From CALOAD01 sp942491415 (lineage in GTDB: Bacteria; Cyanobacteriota; Vampirovibrionia; Gastranaerophilales; CALOAD01), in the NCBI GenBank assembly GCA_942491415.1, contig CALOAD010000022.1:1-64000 (forward strand): a stretch of 64,000 nt of DNA. Direction: 5' to 3'. Below are positions 17,217 to 27,260 of the stretch, piece by piece. The stretch's first letter is position 1, and each line of letters begins with the position of its first letter. Under the pieces are notes generated by a model. It was not told the DNA's origin. It searched no databases and saw only the letters and a program-made list of their open reading frames with translations. A program made the translations under genes and the position numbers.

Positions 17217-18689
17217 TTGCCTATTATGGATAATATACAATTCAAAACAGCGACAGAGCAGCGTCAATTTCTTTTAAACGGAGATATAAGCGCTGTAGAG
17301 CTTGTTGAAAGTTCATATAAAAGAATAGAAGAAGTAGAGGATAAAGTACAGGCTTTTAATAATCTTACAAAAGATTTGGCAATTAAAACAGCTAAAATAG
17401 TCGATGAAAAAATTAAAAACAAAGAAGAAATAGCACCTTTAGCGGGTATTCCTCTTGCATTAAAGGATAATTTATGCACAAAAGGATATTTAACTACTGC
17501 CAGTAGTAAGATTTTAGAAAATTTTGTGTCCCCATATGACGCAACTGTAGTAAAAAAGCTTCATGAAAATTTGATTCCGATTGTAGGAAAAACAAATTTG
17601 GATGAATTTGCGATGGGTAGTTCTAATGAAAATAGTGCAACTAAAATTACTAAAAATCCATGGGATTTAAATAAAGTTCCGGGCGGTAGTTCTGGAGGTT
17701 CAGCAGTTGCAGTGGGTGCTTGTGAAGCAACTATATCATTAGGCTCTGATACAGGTGGAAGTATAAGATTGCCTGCCAGTTTTTGCGGGACAGTAGGCTT
17801 AAAGCCTACATATGGAAGAGTTTCAAGATTTGGACTTATTGCATTTGCAAGTAGTCTTGATCAGGTAGGACCTTTTAGTAGATGTGTTGAAGATTCAGCC
17901 CTTCTATTGGAGGCTATTAGTGGTTATGATCGAAATGACTCTACCTCTATTAATGTTTCGGTACCTAAGTTTTCGCAAGAAATGAAAACAGATATAAAAG
18001 GTCTTAAAGTGGGCGTTATATCAGAACTTTTGCGTGATGGAGTTCAACCTGAAGTAAAAACATCTATCGAAAATGCAATTAAAGTATATGAGAGTTTAGG
18101 CGCTGAAATTCAAGAAATTTCATTGCCTCATCAAGAGTATGCGATTGGTACATATTATATTATCGCTACAGCTGAAGCCAGCTCTAACCTTGCTAGGTAT
18201 GATGGTGTAAAATATGGTTATAGAGCTAAAAATACAGATAGCCTTGTTGAAATGTATTCTAAAACAAGAGCAGAAGGTTTTGGTGATGAAGTAAAGCGTC
18301 GGATAATGCTTGGTACTTATGCATTAAGCTCGGGTTATTATGATGCTTATTATAAAAAAGCTCAACAAATCAGACATTTAATAAAACAGGATTATGATAA
18401 AGCTTTTGAAAAAGTAGATATTCTTATAAGCCCCACCTGTGCTACAACTGCTTTTGATATTGGTTCTAAAACATCAGATCCGCTTAGTATGTATTTAACA
18501 GATATTGCGACAATTACGGCAAATCTTGCAGGAATTCCCGGAATGAGTATTCCTTGTGGGTTTGATAATGGTGATATGCCTATAGGTCTTCAAATACAGG
18601 CACCTATGCTTGATGAAAGTACAATGTTAAAGGCGGCTTATAACTTCGAACAGGCTACTGAATTTAATAGAAATGCACCGAATATATAA
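17217..18689 (+). CDS. gatA: Asp-tRNA(Asn)/Glu-tRNA(Gln) amidotransferase subunit A
   Basis: 490 residues, amidase-signature family. The catalytic Lys in LALKDN and the Ser-cis-Ser pair in GGSSGGSAVAVG, followed by SDTGGSIRLPASFCG, are intact. With GatB and GatC (not in this window) it makes Gln-tRNA(Gln) and/or Asn-tRNA(Asn). The start is TTG 17217 because AAGGAG lies 6 bases before it; the ATG at 17226 would be too far from that site. Confidence 0.95.
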   Translation: MPIMDNIQFKTATEQRQFLLNGDISAVELVESSYKRIEEVEDKVQAFNNLTKDLAIKTAKIVDEKIKNKEEIAPLAGIPLALKDNLCTKGYLTTASSKILENFVSPYDATVVKKLHENLIPIVGKTNLDEFAMGSSNENSATKITKNPWDLNKVPGGSSGGSAVAVGACEATISLGSDTGGSIRLPASFCGTVGLKPTYGRVSRFGLIAFASSLDQVGPFSRCVEDSALLLEAISGYDRNDSTSINVSVPKFSQEMKTDIKGLKVGVISELLRDGVQPEVKTSIENAIKVYESLGAEIQEISLPHQEYAIGTYYIIATAEASSNLARYDGVKYGYRAKNTDSLVEMYSKTRAEGFGDEVKRRIMLGTYALSSGYYDAYYKKAQQIRHLIKQDYDKAFEKVDILISPTCATTAFDIGSKTSDPLSMYLTDIATITANLAGIPGMSIPCGFDNGDMPIGLQIQAPMLDESTMLKAAYNFEQATEFNRNAPNI

Positions 18690-18800
18690 GGTTAAAATAT
18701 TACAGTTAAATTTTATTACAAGATTTTATTATAAAAGCAATTTCTTTTTTTAGGGTTTTTTTATTAAGACAGAATCAAATTACTTAAAAAAGGATGATAA

Positions 18801-19121
18801 ATGAATAATGTTTCTTTTAATGGAAGATATTTGATTCCATCAAGTAATTCTCAAACTCTCAAAGCTCTTGAAAAAAAAGAAGGAACTGTTGAAAAAATTG
18901 ATATAAAGGACTCAAAAGAGCCTTTATATTTAACACAATGTGATATTCAGGCATTTAAAGCTGTAATGAATTCACAATCTTTTTCTGATGAATTTAAAGA
19001 AAAATTCCCTTCTAATTATGCAAAACAAGCAGTAACACTTTATTCAGAAGTTCAGTTGAATCCTGAAAAGTGTATTATTATAAAAAGCCCCAGTGAAATA
19101 AAAGCTACAAAGCAATTATAA
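18801..19121 (+). CDS. hypothetical protein with N-terminal NVSFNG motif
   Basis: 106 residues, mainly polar, with no signal peptide or membrane segment. A GGATGAT ribosome site precedes the ATG. The opening MNNVSFNGRYLIP resembles the opening of the subtilase at 52.9 kb (ISPISFSG), suggesting a shared N-terminal tag. Function unknown. Confidence 0.55.
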   Translation: MNNVSFNGRYLIPSSNSQTLKALEKKEGTVEKIDIKDSKEPLYLTQCDIQAFKAVMNSQSFSDEFKEKFPSNYAKQAVTLYSEVQLNPEKCIIIKSPSEIKATKQL

Positions 19122-19131
19122 TAAATTTTTT

Positions 19132-19347
19132 TTATTTCCCACAGTTATCGCAGGAAGAATCCGGATCAGAACATTTTCCGCTTGAACAACCACAACCTCC
19201 GAAAGCTGATCCAAATCCATTGTTTTTTGATGGCTGAATTACCATTTTTACGTTGATAGATTCGCACATAGGGCAGTTTACTGAATGATTATTTTTTGCT
19301 TCAAAATCTTTTCCGCAATCATTGCAGATAAAATCGTTTTTTAACAT
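19132..19347 (-). CDS. FmdB-type zinc-ribbon protein
   Basis: 71 residues. Residues 8-11 (CNDC) and about 25-28 (CPMC) form a FmdB/CxxC zinc ribbon. A glycine-phenylalanine linker follows, and the C-terminus is cysteine-rich (GGCGCSSGKC...CDNC), often seen in this family. Proposed as regulatory, but no function is established. Confidence 0.7.
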   Translation of the reverse strand: MLKNDFICNDCGKDFEAKNNHSVNCPMCESINVKMVIQPSKNNGFGSAFGGCGCSSGKCSDPDSSCDNCGK

Positions 19348-19398
19348 TTTAAGCTCCTTAAATAAATTTTCTCAGGCTTAAAATCTCATAAAAATAAA

Positions 19399-20772
19399 TT
19401 ATATTTTATCGGTCAGTAGGGCAAAAATATCATTAAAAATAATAAATAGCATTAATCCTATTAGGAATAAAAATCCGTATTTTGCAAATTGCTCTTGTGT
19501 TTCTTGTTTAACAGGTCTGCCGATTATTTTTTCAATAAGTAAAAATATTAAATGACCACCATCTAAAGCCGGTATAGGGAGTAAATTGATAATGGCAAGA
19601 TCCATACTTATAAGTGCAGTTAATAATAAACCGTCCCAAATACCTCTATGTTGGATTATATCACTACCTATTTTAGTTATTGCTACGATTCCGTGCAGTT
19701 CCGTATAAGAAATACCGCCGGTGAAGAGTTTAACAAGTCCTCCTACCATTAAAGCCGTATTTTGATATAAATAACCCCAAGAGCTTGTAATGGCTGAAAT
19801 AAAACCTGTTACAGGAACTGCTATTTCTTCTACTTTGAGTTTTATACCAATCATACCTTCTTTATTAGGATATGCTTGTTTTAATGTTATTTTTTCACCG
19901 TTACGTTCGACAACTATACTCATGGGATGTACAGTATCTGCTGTTGCAGCTGCAATATCAGCAAGAGTCATAATACCGTTTGATGTATAAATGTTTGTAT
20001 TTTCTAAGCTATTCCTTAGTTCTTGCTGAGCCTTTGAAAGCTCTACACCTGAAGGCGTATAGTTGTTAATATTTAAATAATAATCTTCAGGTAAAATTAT
20101 TGGAGCTTCGTTAGTGGGTTGTGGAAGCTTAATACGAGTATTTACAGGAATAGGTTTATCAGTAGCTATTGTTAAAGAAGGGTTTAATTTTTTTATAAGA
20201 CCTATTTGAGAGTTTATTTTATTTTGTGATGCATAATTATCAAATTGTCTACTTCTTTGGGCTATTGTTTTGAATTTTAATGGTGAATCGATTTTAGTTC
20301 CATTTGTTTCAACTATTTTATCGTTTTCTTTTATGCCGATAGTATGTGATGTGAATGTTTTATCAGGTTGTAATCCGGCTGAATAAAGTTCATATTCTCC
20401 GGCAGGTAATTTACCTGAAAAACCTGCAACCATTAATACTATTAAATAAGCTATTAATGCATTAGCTGTAACACCTGCAGAGACTACAAGAGCTCTTTGC
20501 CAAACAGGACGGTTTGAGATTCTTCTAATGTCGTCTTTAGGTATTTCGCTATCAGGGTTATCATCTGGAAATGATACATAACCGCCCAGCAAAAACGCAT
20601 GAACGCAAACTATTGTATCTCCCCATTTTTTTTCATAAAGAGTTGGTCCGAAAGGTAATCCAAAACCAAATCGTTCAGCTTTTATTCCTAAAGCTCTTGC
20701 AACACCAAAGTGTCCCAGTTCGTGAACCAGTATTAATACGCTTAATAACAGTAACATTGTGATAATATGCAT
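19399..20772 (-). CDS. rseP: site-2 (RIP) metalloprotease RseP
   Basis: 457 residues. The zinc-binding HELGH is at residues 18-22 in the first helix and the second active-site motif LDGGH is near residue 405; four membrane segments are predicted. The periplasmic middle holds a divergent PDZ-like region with a long insertion. It cuts membrane-bound anti-sigma factors or signal-peptide remnants. No partner anti-sigma gene is adjacent. Confidence 0.9.
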   Translation of the reverse strand: MHIITMLLLLSVLILVHELGHFGVARALGIKAERFGFGLPFGPTLYEKKWGDTIVCVHAFLLGGYVSFPDDNPDSEIPKDDIRRISNRPVWQRALVVSAGVTANALIAYLIVLMVAGFSGKLPAGEYELYSAGLQPDKTFTSHTIGIKENDKIVETNGTKIDSPLKFKTIAQRSRQFDNYASQNKINSQIGLIKKLNPSLTIATDKPIPVNTRIKLPQPTNEAPIILPEDYYLNINNYTPSGVELSKAQQELRNSLENTNIYTSNGIMTLADIAAATADTVHPMSIVVERNGEKITLKQAYPNKEGMIGIKLKVEEIAVPVTGFISAITSSWGYLYQNTALMVGGLVKLFTGGISYTELHGIVAITKIGSDIIQHRGIWDGLLLTALISMDLAIINLLPIPALDGGHLIFLLIEKIIGRPVKQETQEQFAKYGFLFLIGLMLFIIFNDIFALLTDKI

Positions 20773-20846
20773 AATTTAAAAAACCTCTTTAATACAAATT
20801 TAACAAGACTATAAAGTCCATGTATAAAAATATATTACCATATCTG

Positions 20847-21992
20847 TCATTTTATGTAATTTAGTAACATATACTCAATAATCCTTGATGTCAGTAAAAA
20901 TGCGAATATGATTTGAAAAATCCCCATATTCCAAAGTTTGCTGAAAAATGTCGGATAAACATTTTTAATATCTTGTTTATGCAATAAAAGAAGCTCTTCC
21001 CCTGCTTTTATTCCATTTTCTATTTGTTTATCTGTAGGTTCAGAAGTTGTAAAGTATTTTTGCAACCATCTGCCCATATTACGCCAATATGACATTACAA
21101 AAATAAAACCGAATAAAATAAATAAATATCTAAAAAGTATGCTTGAATCAGGAATTAAGCTATTTGCAATCGATATAATTAAAATCACACCAAAGATAAA
21201 AACTATATAATTTGTTCCACATCGAATATGTACCCGTGGTTGCATTTTTACGGTTTCAAGGTTTAAAGGAAGTCCTTTTTCAATGGCATTGATGGTTTTA
21301 TGTTCAGCGGCATGTATTTTAGAAAATAGTGTAAAACGAAGAATAACAAGGAACATAAATAATTGAACCATGCTAAATAAAATATCAGGCAATGGTATAA
21401 ATGCTATTAAATATCCGCTTAAAATTTTTATAAAAAGAATAACAAAGGCAAAAACAAAACCATTAAGCAATAATCCCGGTGTTTTTGATCCGGCTTGATG
21501 CAGTCCATCAGTGAGATAAACGCCCAAGGGTGTAGCTAAGCCACCTATTGTTCTTGGTTTTATCATGCTTGAAAGGAAATTGATTACAGCTGTTCTTGTT
21601 ATGGAATAGCCTATATATTTTTTATTCTCGTCTACAATAGGGATAACTCTTGTGTGCATTTTAGGAACAGCAGACAAAAGTTCTTCTATATTAGTATGAG
21701 AGGTTTCAGTCCAGACATTTTTTGTCATAATGTCATTGACTTTTATTTTGTACATATAGCTATCTTCAGATAAACTCCAATCCGTTACTACTTTTGCAAG
21801 ATCATATTCAGATACAATACCTATAATCTCTCCTTTTTCATTAATGACAGGTAGTGTATCAGAGTCGGTTTCCTTAAACGCATCAGGTAATCTAAAAGCA
21901 TCAAGGTATTTAGATACAGCAGGTAATAATGTTGAAATTTCATCAATCTCAGGGAGTTGAGATAAATCTTTGATTTTCTTTTTAAAAAACAT
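20847..21992 (-). CDS. CBS-domain pair fused to DUF1385 membrane protein
   Basis: About 381 residues from the ATG at 21992; a start at 22058 would overlap the divergent comF gene. The first 150 residues are a tandem CBS pair (LPVINEKGEIIGIVSEYDL and VIPIVDENKKYIGYS), a nucleotide-sensing module. The remainder is DUF1385: several membrane helices with AAEHKTINAIEKGL and HIRCGTNYIV. DUF1385 proteins normally stand alone, so this is an unusual fusion that may bring adenine-nucleotide control to the membrane part. Function unknown. Confidence 0.75.
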   Translation of the reverse strand: MFFKKKIKDLSQLPEIDEISTLLPAVSKYLDAFRLPDAFKETDSDTLPVINEKGEIIGIVSEYDLAKVVTDWSLSEDSYMYKIKVNDIMTKNVWTETSHTNIEELLSAVPKMHTRVIPIVDENKKYIGYSITRTAVINFLSSMIKPRTIGGLATPLGVYLTDGLHQAGSKTPGLLLNGFVFAFVILFIKILSGYLIAFIPLPDILFSMVQLFMFLVILRFTLFSKIHAAEHKTINAIEKGLPLNLETVKMQPRVHIRCGTNYIVFIFGVILIISIANSLIPDSSILFRYLFILFGFIFVMSYWRNMGRWLQKYFTTSEPTDKQIENGIKAGEELLLLHKQDIKNVYPTFFSKLWNMGIFQIIFAFLLTSRIIEYMLLNYIK

Positions 21993-22037
21993 AATCTTAA
22001 ATATCCATATAATTTTGTTTGTGATTTTATAAATACT

Positions 22038-22682
22038 ATGTTTAAACTTTTTGCACAATTAATAAACTGGTTATATAAAAAAACATGTTTCATTTGTAAA
22101 AAAGAAACAGAAAATAGCTCTGTTTGCGAATGCTGTATAAAAAAGCTGGGTCTGCTTGAAAATAATTTGATTAGATCAATTGGTGATATTAATGTTTATT
22201 CTGCCGGCATGTATGGGGGGAATTTGAAACAATTAATAAAAGGCTTAAAATATAAACGAAAAAAGGATTTGGCAACTTTTTTGGCTGTGTTTATGTTGAA
22301 AGCTCTTTATTATGATGATAATCAAGAATTAGACTATGAAATAGTTCCTGTTCCTATGTTTAAAAAACGAAAAAGACAACGAGGTTATAATCATATGGAG
22401 CTTATTGCTGATGAGATTCGTAAAGTTACAGGTTTTCCTGTAAATAATAATTTAATTAAAAGAATTAAAAATACAAAGCCACAATATAATCTTTCAAAGA
22501 AAGAAAGGCTTAAAAATCTTAAAAATGCTTTTGATGTTGATATAACAACGTTTTCAGGTAAAAAATTGCTTATAATAGATGATATTTATACAACAGGTTC
22601 AACTATAGAAGAAATGATAAGACAGCTTAAAAAACATAATATTCAGGATATTACGGTTCTTGTAGCTGCAACTCCGTCGTAA
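22038..22682 (+). CDS. comF: ComF-family phosphoribosyltransferase-like protein
   Basis: 214 residues. An N-terminal four-cysteine zinc finger (CFIC and CECC pairs at about residues 17-36), then a PRTase domain with the PVPMFKKRKRQRGYNHMELIA motif and the PRPP loop LLIIDDIYTTGST. ComF is linked to DNA uptake and processing; with comM, pilT and pilins in the window, a competence role is plausible. Divergent from the CBS-DUF1385 gene, about 45 bases apart. Confidence 0.85.
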   Translation: MFKLFAQLINWLYKKTCFICKKETENSSVCECCIKKLGLLENNLIRSIGDINVYSAGMYGGNLKQLIKGLKYKRKKDLATFLAVFMLKALYYDDNQELDYEIVPVPMFKKRKRQRGYNHMELIADEIRKVTGFPVNNNLIKRIKNTKPQYNLSKKERLKNLKNAFDVDITTFSGKKLLIIDDIYTTGSTIEEMIRQLKKHNIQDITVLVAATPS

Positions 22683-22890
22683 CTATTATTTACAAAAATA
22701 CAGAGTATTTAAAAATGTTAAAAAGGCTCAAATCAACCATTCGTATGATTTTTTGTGGTAAATTCTTTTCATTATAACTTTTTTATTGAATAAAAAGCTA
22801 TAATGAAATATACTTATATTTGTTTGTAAAAAATAATTATTAGAAGAATTTTTATGTTTTAGCTTTGCTAAAGTGAAAGGAGAGCACCAG

Positions 22891-23580
22891 ATGCAAAATA
22901 AAAAATCCGCTTTTACCCTTGCTGAGGTTTTAATAACGCTATCAGTTATCGGTATTGTAGCAGCATTAAGTATTCCTACATTGTTTAATACAATAGGAGA
23001 AGAGCAATATCAATCAGCGTGGAAGAAAAACTACGCATTAATTAGTAAAGTATCTCAAAGGGTTGCAATGGATGAAGGCGGTTCGTTAGTAGCAGCATCT
23101 GCTGATCCTGAAACATTAAGAGATAAGTATGTTGATTATTTAAATATTGTTGCATCGGAAGATACAATAGATGCAGCAGCTGATTCTTGGGATGTTGCAG
23201 GATGGAAATTAAAGGATGGTACAACAGCTGGTTCAATTGCGGCTGATGGAACAGGAGGCACTATTGGCGGTGCAGGTTTAATACTTGATGATGGTACTTT
23301 TGTGAATTTTAATATAGCTTCAATTGCATGTACTGATACAGGTAATAAGGCTGGTGACGGTAAAACTTGTGCTGAAATATCAATTGATGTAAACGGTGAA
23401 TCAGGACCAAATGTTGTTGGTAAAGATATTTATGGCTTAAGAGTATTAGAAAACGGAAAAGTCATGGCAAGAGGCTCTTTTGGAGATGCTGACAAAACTC
23501 AAGAAGCTGATTGTAATGCAGCAGCAACTATAGGGTGGACTTGTTCAGCTCAGATGTTGTTTAAGAAAGCAAGCGATTAA
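22891..23580 (+). CDS. type IV pilin-like protein
   Basis: 229 residues from the ATG at 22891, chosen because AAGGAG lies just before it. Prepilin signal KSAFTLAEVLITLSVIGIVAALSIPTLF with Glu5 and a hydrophobic helix. The globular part is glycine- and alanine-rich with cysteine pairs and ends near CNAAATIGWTCSAQMLFKKA, the kind of Cys-bounded C-terminus seen in this pilin group. Followed by a strong terminator, so it appears monocistronic. Confidence 0.87.
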   Translation: MQNKKSAFTLAEVLITLSVIGIVAALSIPTLFNTIGEEQYQSAWKKNYALISKVSQRVAMDEGGSLVAASADPETLRDKYVDYLNIVASEDTIDAAADSWDVAGWKLKDGTTAGSIAADGTGGTIGGAGLILDDGTFVNFNIASIACTDTGNKAGDGKTCAEISIDVNGESGPNVVGKDIYGLRVLENGKVMARGSFGDADKTQEADCNAAATIGWTCSAQMLFKKASD

Positions 23581-23604
23581 TAAAGAACATTATAATTATT
23601 AAAA

Positions 23605-23634
23605 AGCAGATCCTTTTTTAGGGTCTGTTTTTTT
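23605..23634 (+). terminator. rho-independent terminator after pilin gene
   Basis: Stem CAGATCC at 23607-23613 pairs with GGGTCTG at 23621-23627 (one G-T pair), loop TTTTTTA, followed by seven T. Confidence 0.8.
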
Positions 23635-23723
23635 AATGCATTAATTAAATCATTTTAAAGAGCTTTTTCATAGTATTATATTCTTATAATTAACTTTTAA
23701 GCGATTTAGATAAAGTAGGATCA

Positions 23724-24800
23724 ATGATAAAAAAATTCAGATGTCCCATTAGTCAAAAAATTGTTGAAATAGGACCGAAAGTTAAAAAAGATCAAATAAT
23801 AATGGCAACAGAGACCAGTTGTGATGAAACTGCAGCTGCAATTGTTTTAAACGGCAGAATAGTTCTTGCTAATACAATTGCTACTCAAATTCCAATTCAT
23901 CAAAAATATGGTGGTGTAGTGCCTGAAGTCGCAGCAAGAGAACATTTGGAGTCTATAAACCTTGTAATAGAAAAAACATTGCAAGATGCTCAAATAAAAA
24001 CAGAAAATATTACTGCATTTGCAGCAACGGTAGGTCCCGGCTTAGTTGGATCTTTACTTGTGGGTTTAAACGCTGCTAAAACATTAAGTTTAGTCCATGA
24101 TAAACCTTTTTTAGGAGTAAATCACTTAAATGCCCATGTGAGCGCTAATTATATTGATACAGATCTTGAACCTCCTTTTGTTTGTATGTTAGTTAGTGGT
24201 GGACATACGCAGTTAATAAAAGTAAATAGCTATGATCATCAAGAAATACTGGGAGAAACTTTAGATGATGCTATTGGTGAAGCTTATGATAAGGTTGCAA
24301 GACTTATAGGTTTGCCATACCCCGGTGGACCCAATTTGGACAAATTGGCACATGCCGGTAATAAGGACAGATTTAAACTTCCTAAAGCTAGAGTAGGAGA
24401 GTATGATTTTAGTTTTAGTGGTCTTAAAACAGCTTCATTGAGGTTAATTCAGGATTTAAAAAACAATGAATATAAAGATAAGGAACTTCCTAAAGCTGAT
24501 ATAGCGGCTAGTTTTCAAGAGACGGTGAGTGATATCCTTGTTAAAAAAACAATAAACGCAGCTGAAAAAGCTAATATAAATCAAATAGCTTTAGCTGGTG
24601 GTGTAGCTGCTAATTCTGAGATACGAAGAAAATTTTTCGAGCAGGAACAATCAGGATTTAAGGTTTTTGCTCCTCAAATGAAATATTGCACTGATAATGC
24701 TTCAATGATAGGCAGTGCGGCATATTTTTTGACAAATGTTATGAGTAATCTTGATGTTGAAGTTTTTTCGAGAGTCAAATATACCGATACAAAAAAGTAA
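23724..24800 (+). CDS. tsaD: tRNA N6-adenosine threonylcarbamoyltransferase
   Basis: 358 residues. The ASKHA N-terminal motif TETSCDETAAAIV, the metal-binding HLNAHVSAN, and GGVAANSEIRRKF are typical of TsaD, which makes t6A37 with TsaB and TsaE. About 23 extra residues precede the first strand (MIKKFRCPISQKIVEIGPKV...). They are kept because the ribosome site AGGA lies before the ATG at 23724, and the later ATG at 23802 would cut into the first strand. Confidence 0.93.
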   Translation: MIKKFRCPISQKIVEIGPKVKKDQIIMATETSCDETAAAIVLNGRIVLANTIATQIPIHQKYGGVVPEVAAREHLESINLVIEKTLQDAQIKTENITAFAATVGPGLVGSLLVGLNAAKTLSLVHDKPFLGVNHLNAHVSANYIDTDLEPPFVCMLVSGGHTQLIKVNSYDHQEILGETLDDAIGEAYDKVARLIGLPYPGGPNLDKLAHAGNKDRFKLPKARVGEYDFSFSGLKTASLRLIQDLKNNEYKDKELPKADIAASFQETVSDILVKKTINAAEKANINQIALAGGVAANSEIRRKFFEQEQSGFKVFAPQMKYCTDNASMIGSAAYFLTNVMSNLDVEVFSRVKYTDTKK

Positions 24801-24828
24801 TCAGGAAAACTAATTCATTTGGATAGAG

Positions 24829-25482
24829 TTATTGATCAAAATACTGATCTAGATTCTTTTTTTTCAATTCTACTTTGATTTTATCTAATCCGGATTGTAC
24901 AATTCTTGAGATTCTGGACAAAGAAACTTTATATTCAGCAGATAATTCTTTTAGCTTTTTACCTTTGAAAAAGCGACTTTCTATAATTTGTTTTTCTCGT
25001 TCAGGTAATTTTTTAATGGCTTCTTTAATTGAGTTTTGTAGTTCTTTAAATGCCGCATTGTCTTCAGGCGATGCAGAAGAATCTTTTACTTGTGTAGGAT
25101 TATCAGCATCTGCCATTTCGTCAATGGACAAAATAGCTTCATAAACAGCTTCTCGTATTACTTCTTTATCAGAATTATTAAGCTCTTCTTTTTTTACGGA
25201 TTTTCCGCTTTTTAAGGAATACCATTTATATCTTCTTCTAAGTTCATTTCTTATAGCCCATTTTATTGCTGTTGATAAATAAGTAACATTCAATTCGGCA
25301 TTTTTATGAGTCGTCAAAACATTGTGCACAGTAAGTGCACCGATATTGACTAATTCGGCAAATTCGATTAAATGATTTGAAGATAATCTGCTATACTCAA
25401 CTCTAGCAAGAGTTTCCACTAAATCATAATAATCTTTTAATGATTTTTTTTCCGAAATTCCTGTTGAGGATTTAGAGACCAT
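24829..25482 (-). CDS. sigma-28 (FliA)-like RNA polymerase sigma factor
   Basis: 217 residues. The C-terminal region 4 (LPEREKQIIESRFFKGKKLKELSAEYKVSLSRISRIVQSGLDKI) is a clear sigma-70-family region; the N-terminal part has a divergent region 2 (AIKWAIRNELRRRYKWY). The size, the lack of regions 1 and 3.0, and the divergent motility operon next to it fit a FliA-type flagellar sigma factor. Start of the gene and motA lie 164 bases apart, back to back. Confidence 0.75.
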   Translation of the reverse strand: MVSKSSTGISEKKSLKDYYDLVETLARVEYSRLSSNHLIEFAELVNIGALTVHNVLTTHKNAELNVTYLSTAIKWAIRNELRRRYKWYSLKSGKSVKKEELNNSDKEVIREAVYEAILSIDEMADADNPTQVKDSSASPEDNAAFKELQNSIKEAIKKLPEREKQIIESRFFKGKKLKELSAEYKVSLSRISRIVQSGLDKIKVELKKKNLDQYFDQ

Positions 25483-25646
25483 GTTAAGAACTTAATTAAC
25501 GTAATGCGTAAAATTAATTCTATATCAAAAAATAAAAAAAATAAATGCCTTATCGAAATGATATTAAACTAAGTTTTTATAGGATCATTTTGAACTTAAA
25601 AATAGGTTAATATGTTGGTGTAATAAAAACTTTTATTTGGGGTGTT

Positions 25647-26435
25647 TTGTCGGTGAATATTTCAGGAATAATAGGTCTTTTAATTGGGTTAATTGCAATT
25701 TTAAGTTCGCAATTTTTTGAAACAGGCTCAATTTCAATAATATTGCAACCATCAGCTGCTTTGATTGTTATTGGAGGAACTTTGGGTGCAACTTTTTTGA
25801 ATTTTTCAATTCCCACGGTTTTAAGAGCTTTTAAAATGTCTAAAAAAGCTTTTTTTGACAGTCAGGAAGAAACTGTTGAAATAGTTGAAGATATTTTGCA
25901 ATTAGCAATTTTATCTCGAGATAAAGGGATTTTAGCGTTACAAAATATTTTGTATAAAATAACGGATCCTTTTTTGCAAAGAGGTGTTCAATTGTCTATG
26001 GATATTACCAGCCCTCAATTATTACAAGAAATTTTAAATATGGAAATTGAACTTGATGAAGAACAAGAATTGATATATTCAAGAGTTTTTGAAGCATTGG
26101 GAGGATATGCACCTACTTTTGGAATCATAGGGGCTGTTTTGGGTCTAATTCAAGTCATGTCAAATTTACAAGATCCTCAAGCTTTAGGGCAAGGTGTTGC
26201 TATCGCTTTTGTGGCAACTTTATACGGTGTTGGTCTTGCTAATTTGGTTTTTTTACCAATAGCAGGAAATCTTAAAATGAAATTAAGAGAAAAAATAATG
26301 CTCAAAGAAATGATCGTTCACGGTCTTATTTCAATACAAATGAATGAAAATCCTGCAATAATACAAGAAAAATTATTGGCGTTTTTAGATTTCAACAATA
26401 GACAGCATACATTATCAAATAACATTGAACATTAA
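25647..26435 (+). CDS. motA: flagellar motor stator protein MotA
   Basis: 262 residues, four membrane helices. The N-terminal IVIGGTLGATFLNF helix, a large cytoplasmic loop, and the GGYAPTFGIIGAVLGLIQVM and VAFVATLYGVGLANLVFLP helices match MotA. Forms the ion channel with MotB. Whether H+ or Na+ is used cannot be told from sequence. Start codon is TTG 25647 or GTG 25653; a GGGG ribosome-binding sequence is close upstream of both. Confidence 0.9.
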   Translation: MSVNISGIIGLLIGLIAILSSQFFETGSISIILQPSAALIVIGGTLGATFLNFSIPTVLRAFKMSKKAFFDSQEETVEIVEDILQLAILSRDKGILALQNILYKITDPFLQRGVQLSMDITSPQLLQEILNMEIELDEEQELIYSRVFEALGGYAPTFGIIGAVLGLIQVMSNLQDPQALGQGVAIAFVATLYGVGLANLVFLPIAGNLKMKLREKIMLKEMIVHGLISIQMNENPAIIQEKLLAFLDFNNRQHTLSNNIEH

Positions 26436-26458
26436 GGTTTAGATTTACGATTTAGATT

Positions 26459-27259
26459 ATGAAAAAAAAGTACTATTCAAATTCTCAAGAATATATTAAT
26501 CGCTGGGTTATATCATATGCGGATTTTATAACCATGTTGTTGGCTTTTTTTATGGTCATGTATGCTTTATCTCAAATGGATATTATTCACTTAAAAAATT
26601 TTCAAAAATCATTGGAAAAATCATTAAAACAAGAATCTTTAACCATAAAAAATCTACAGCAGGCGGTAATTGCTAATAAAAAAGAAGAAAAGAAAAAAAG
26701 TACAAATATTTACAACCTTAAAAAAAAGTTAAAAAATGTTGAGCTTTTTATTAACAAAGATGCAGTACAATTTGATAATATCGAAAAGCTTATAAAAAGC
26801 GATAAAGAACTGTTAACTAAGGTTCAAGTATCAAGGGAACCACGAGGATTAATAATTAGACTAAATGATGCAGTACTTTTTGATGAAGGATCTGCTATAA
26901 TTAAAAATAATGCACGATTAACACTGGATAAATTGACTGCTGTATTGTGTAAAATCCCTAATTCTATTAGAATAGAAGGACATACGGATGATGTTCCTAT
27001 TAACACGGGAAAATATCCATCTAACTGGGAATTATCAACAGCTCGGGCGACAAAAATAATATCTTACCTTATTGAAAAAGGTTTTAACCCTCAAAGTTTA
27101 TCGGTAGTGGGCTATGGAGAATACAAGCCAATTAAACAAAATAACTCTCCTGAAAATCGCGCTTCAAACAGACGGGTAGATGTTGTTGTACTTAGTTCAA
27201 TGAGTAAAATATTTGACCCACAAAATATAGAGTTGAAAGAGAAAAAACTGGAGAAATAA
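26459..27259 (+). CDS. motB: flagellar motor stator protein MotB
   Basis: 266 residues. A single N-terminal helix, RWVISYADFITMLLAFFMVMYALS, carries the ion-binding Asp of MotB. A lysine-rich linker follows, then an OmpA-like peptidoglycan-binding domain (RIEGHTDDVPI...NWELSTARA, ENRASNRRVDVVV). Anchors the stator to the cell wall. 23 bases after motA; the stop and the fliL ATG are one base apart. Confidence 0.92.
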   Translation: MKKKYYSNSQEYINRWVISYADFITMLLAFFMVMYALSQMDIIHLKNFQKSLEKSLKQESLTIKNLQQAVIANKKEEKKKSTNIYNLKKKLKNVELFINKDAVQFDNIEKLIKSDKELLTKVQVSREPRGLIIRLNDAVLFDEGSAIIKNNARLTLDKLTAVLCKIPNSIRIEGHTDDVPINTGKYPSNWELSTARATKIISYLIEKGFNPQSLSVVGYGEYKPIKQNNSPENRASNRRVDVVVLSSMSKIFDPQNIELKEKKLEK

Positions 27260-27260
27260 A

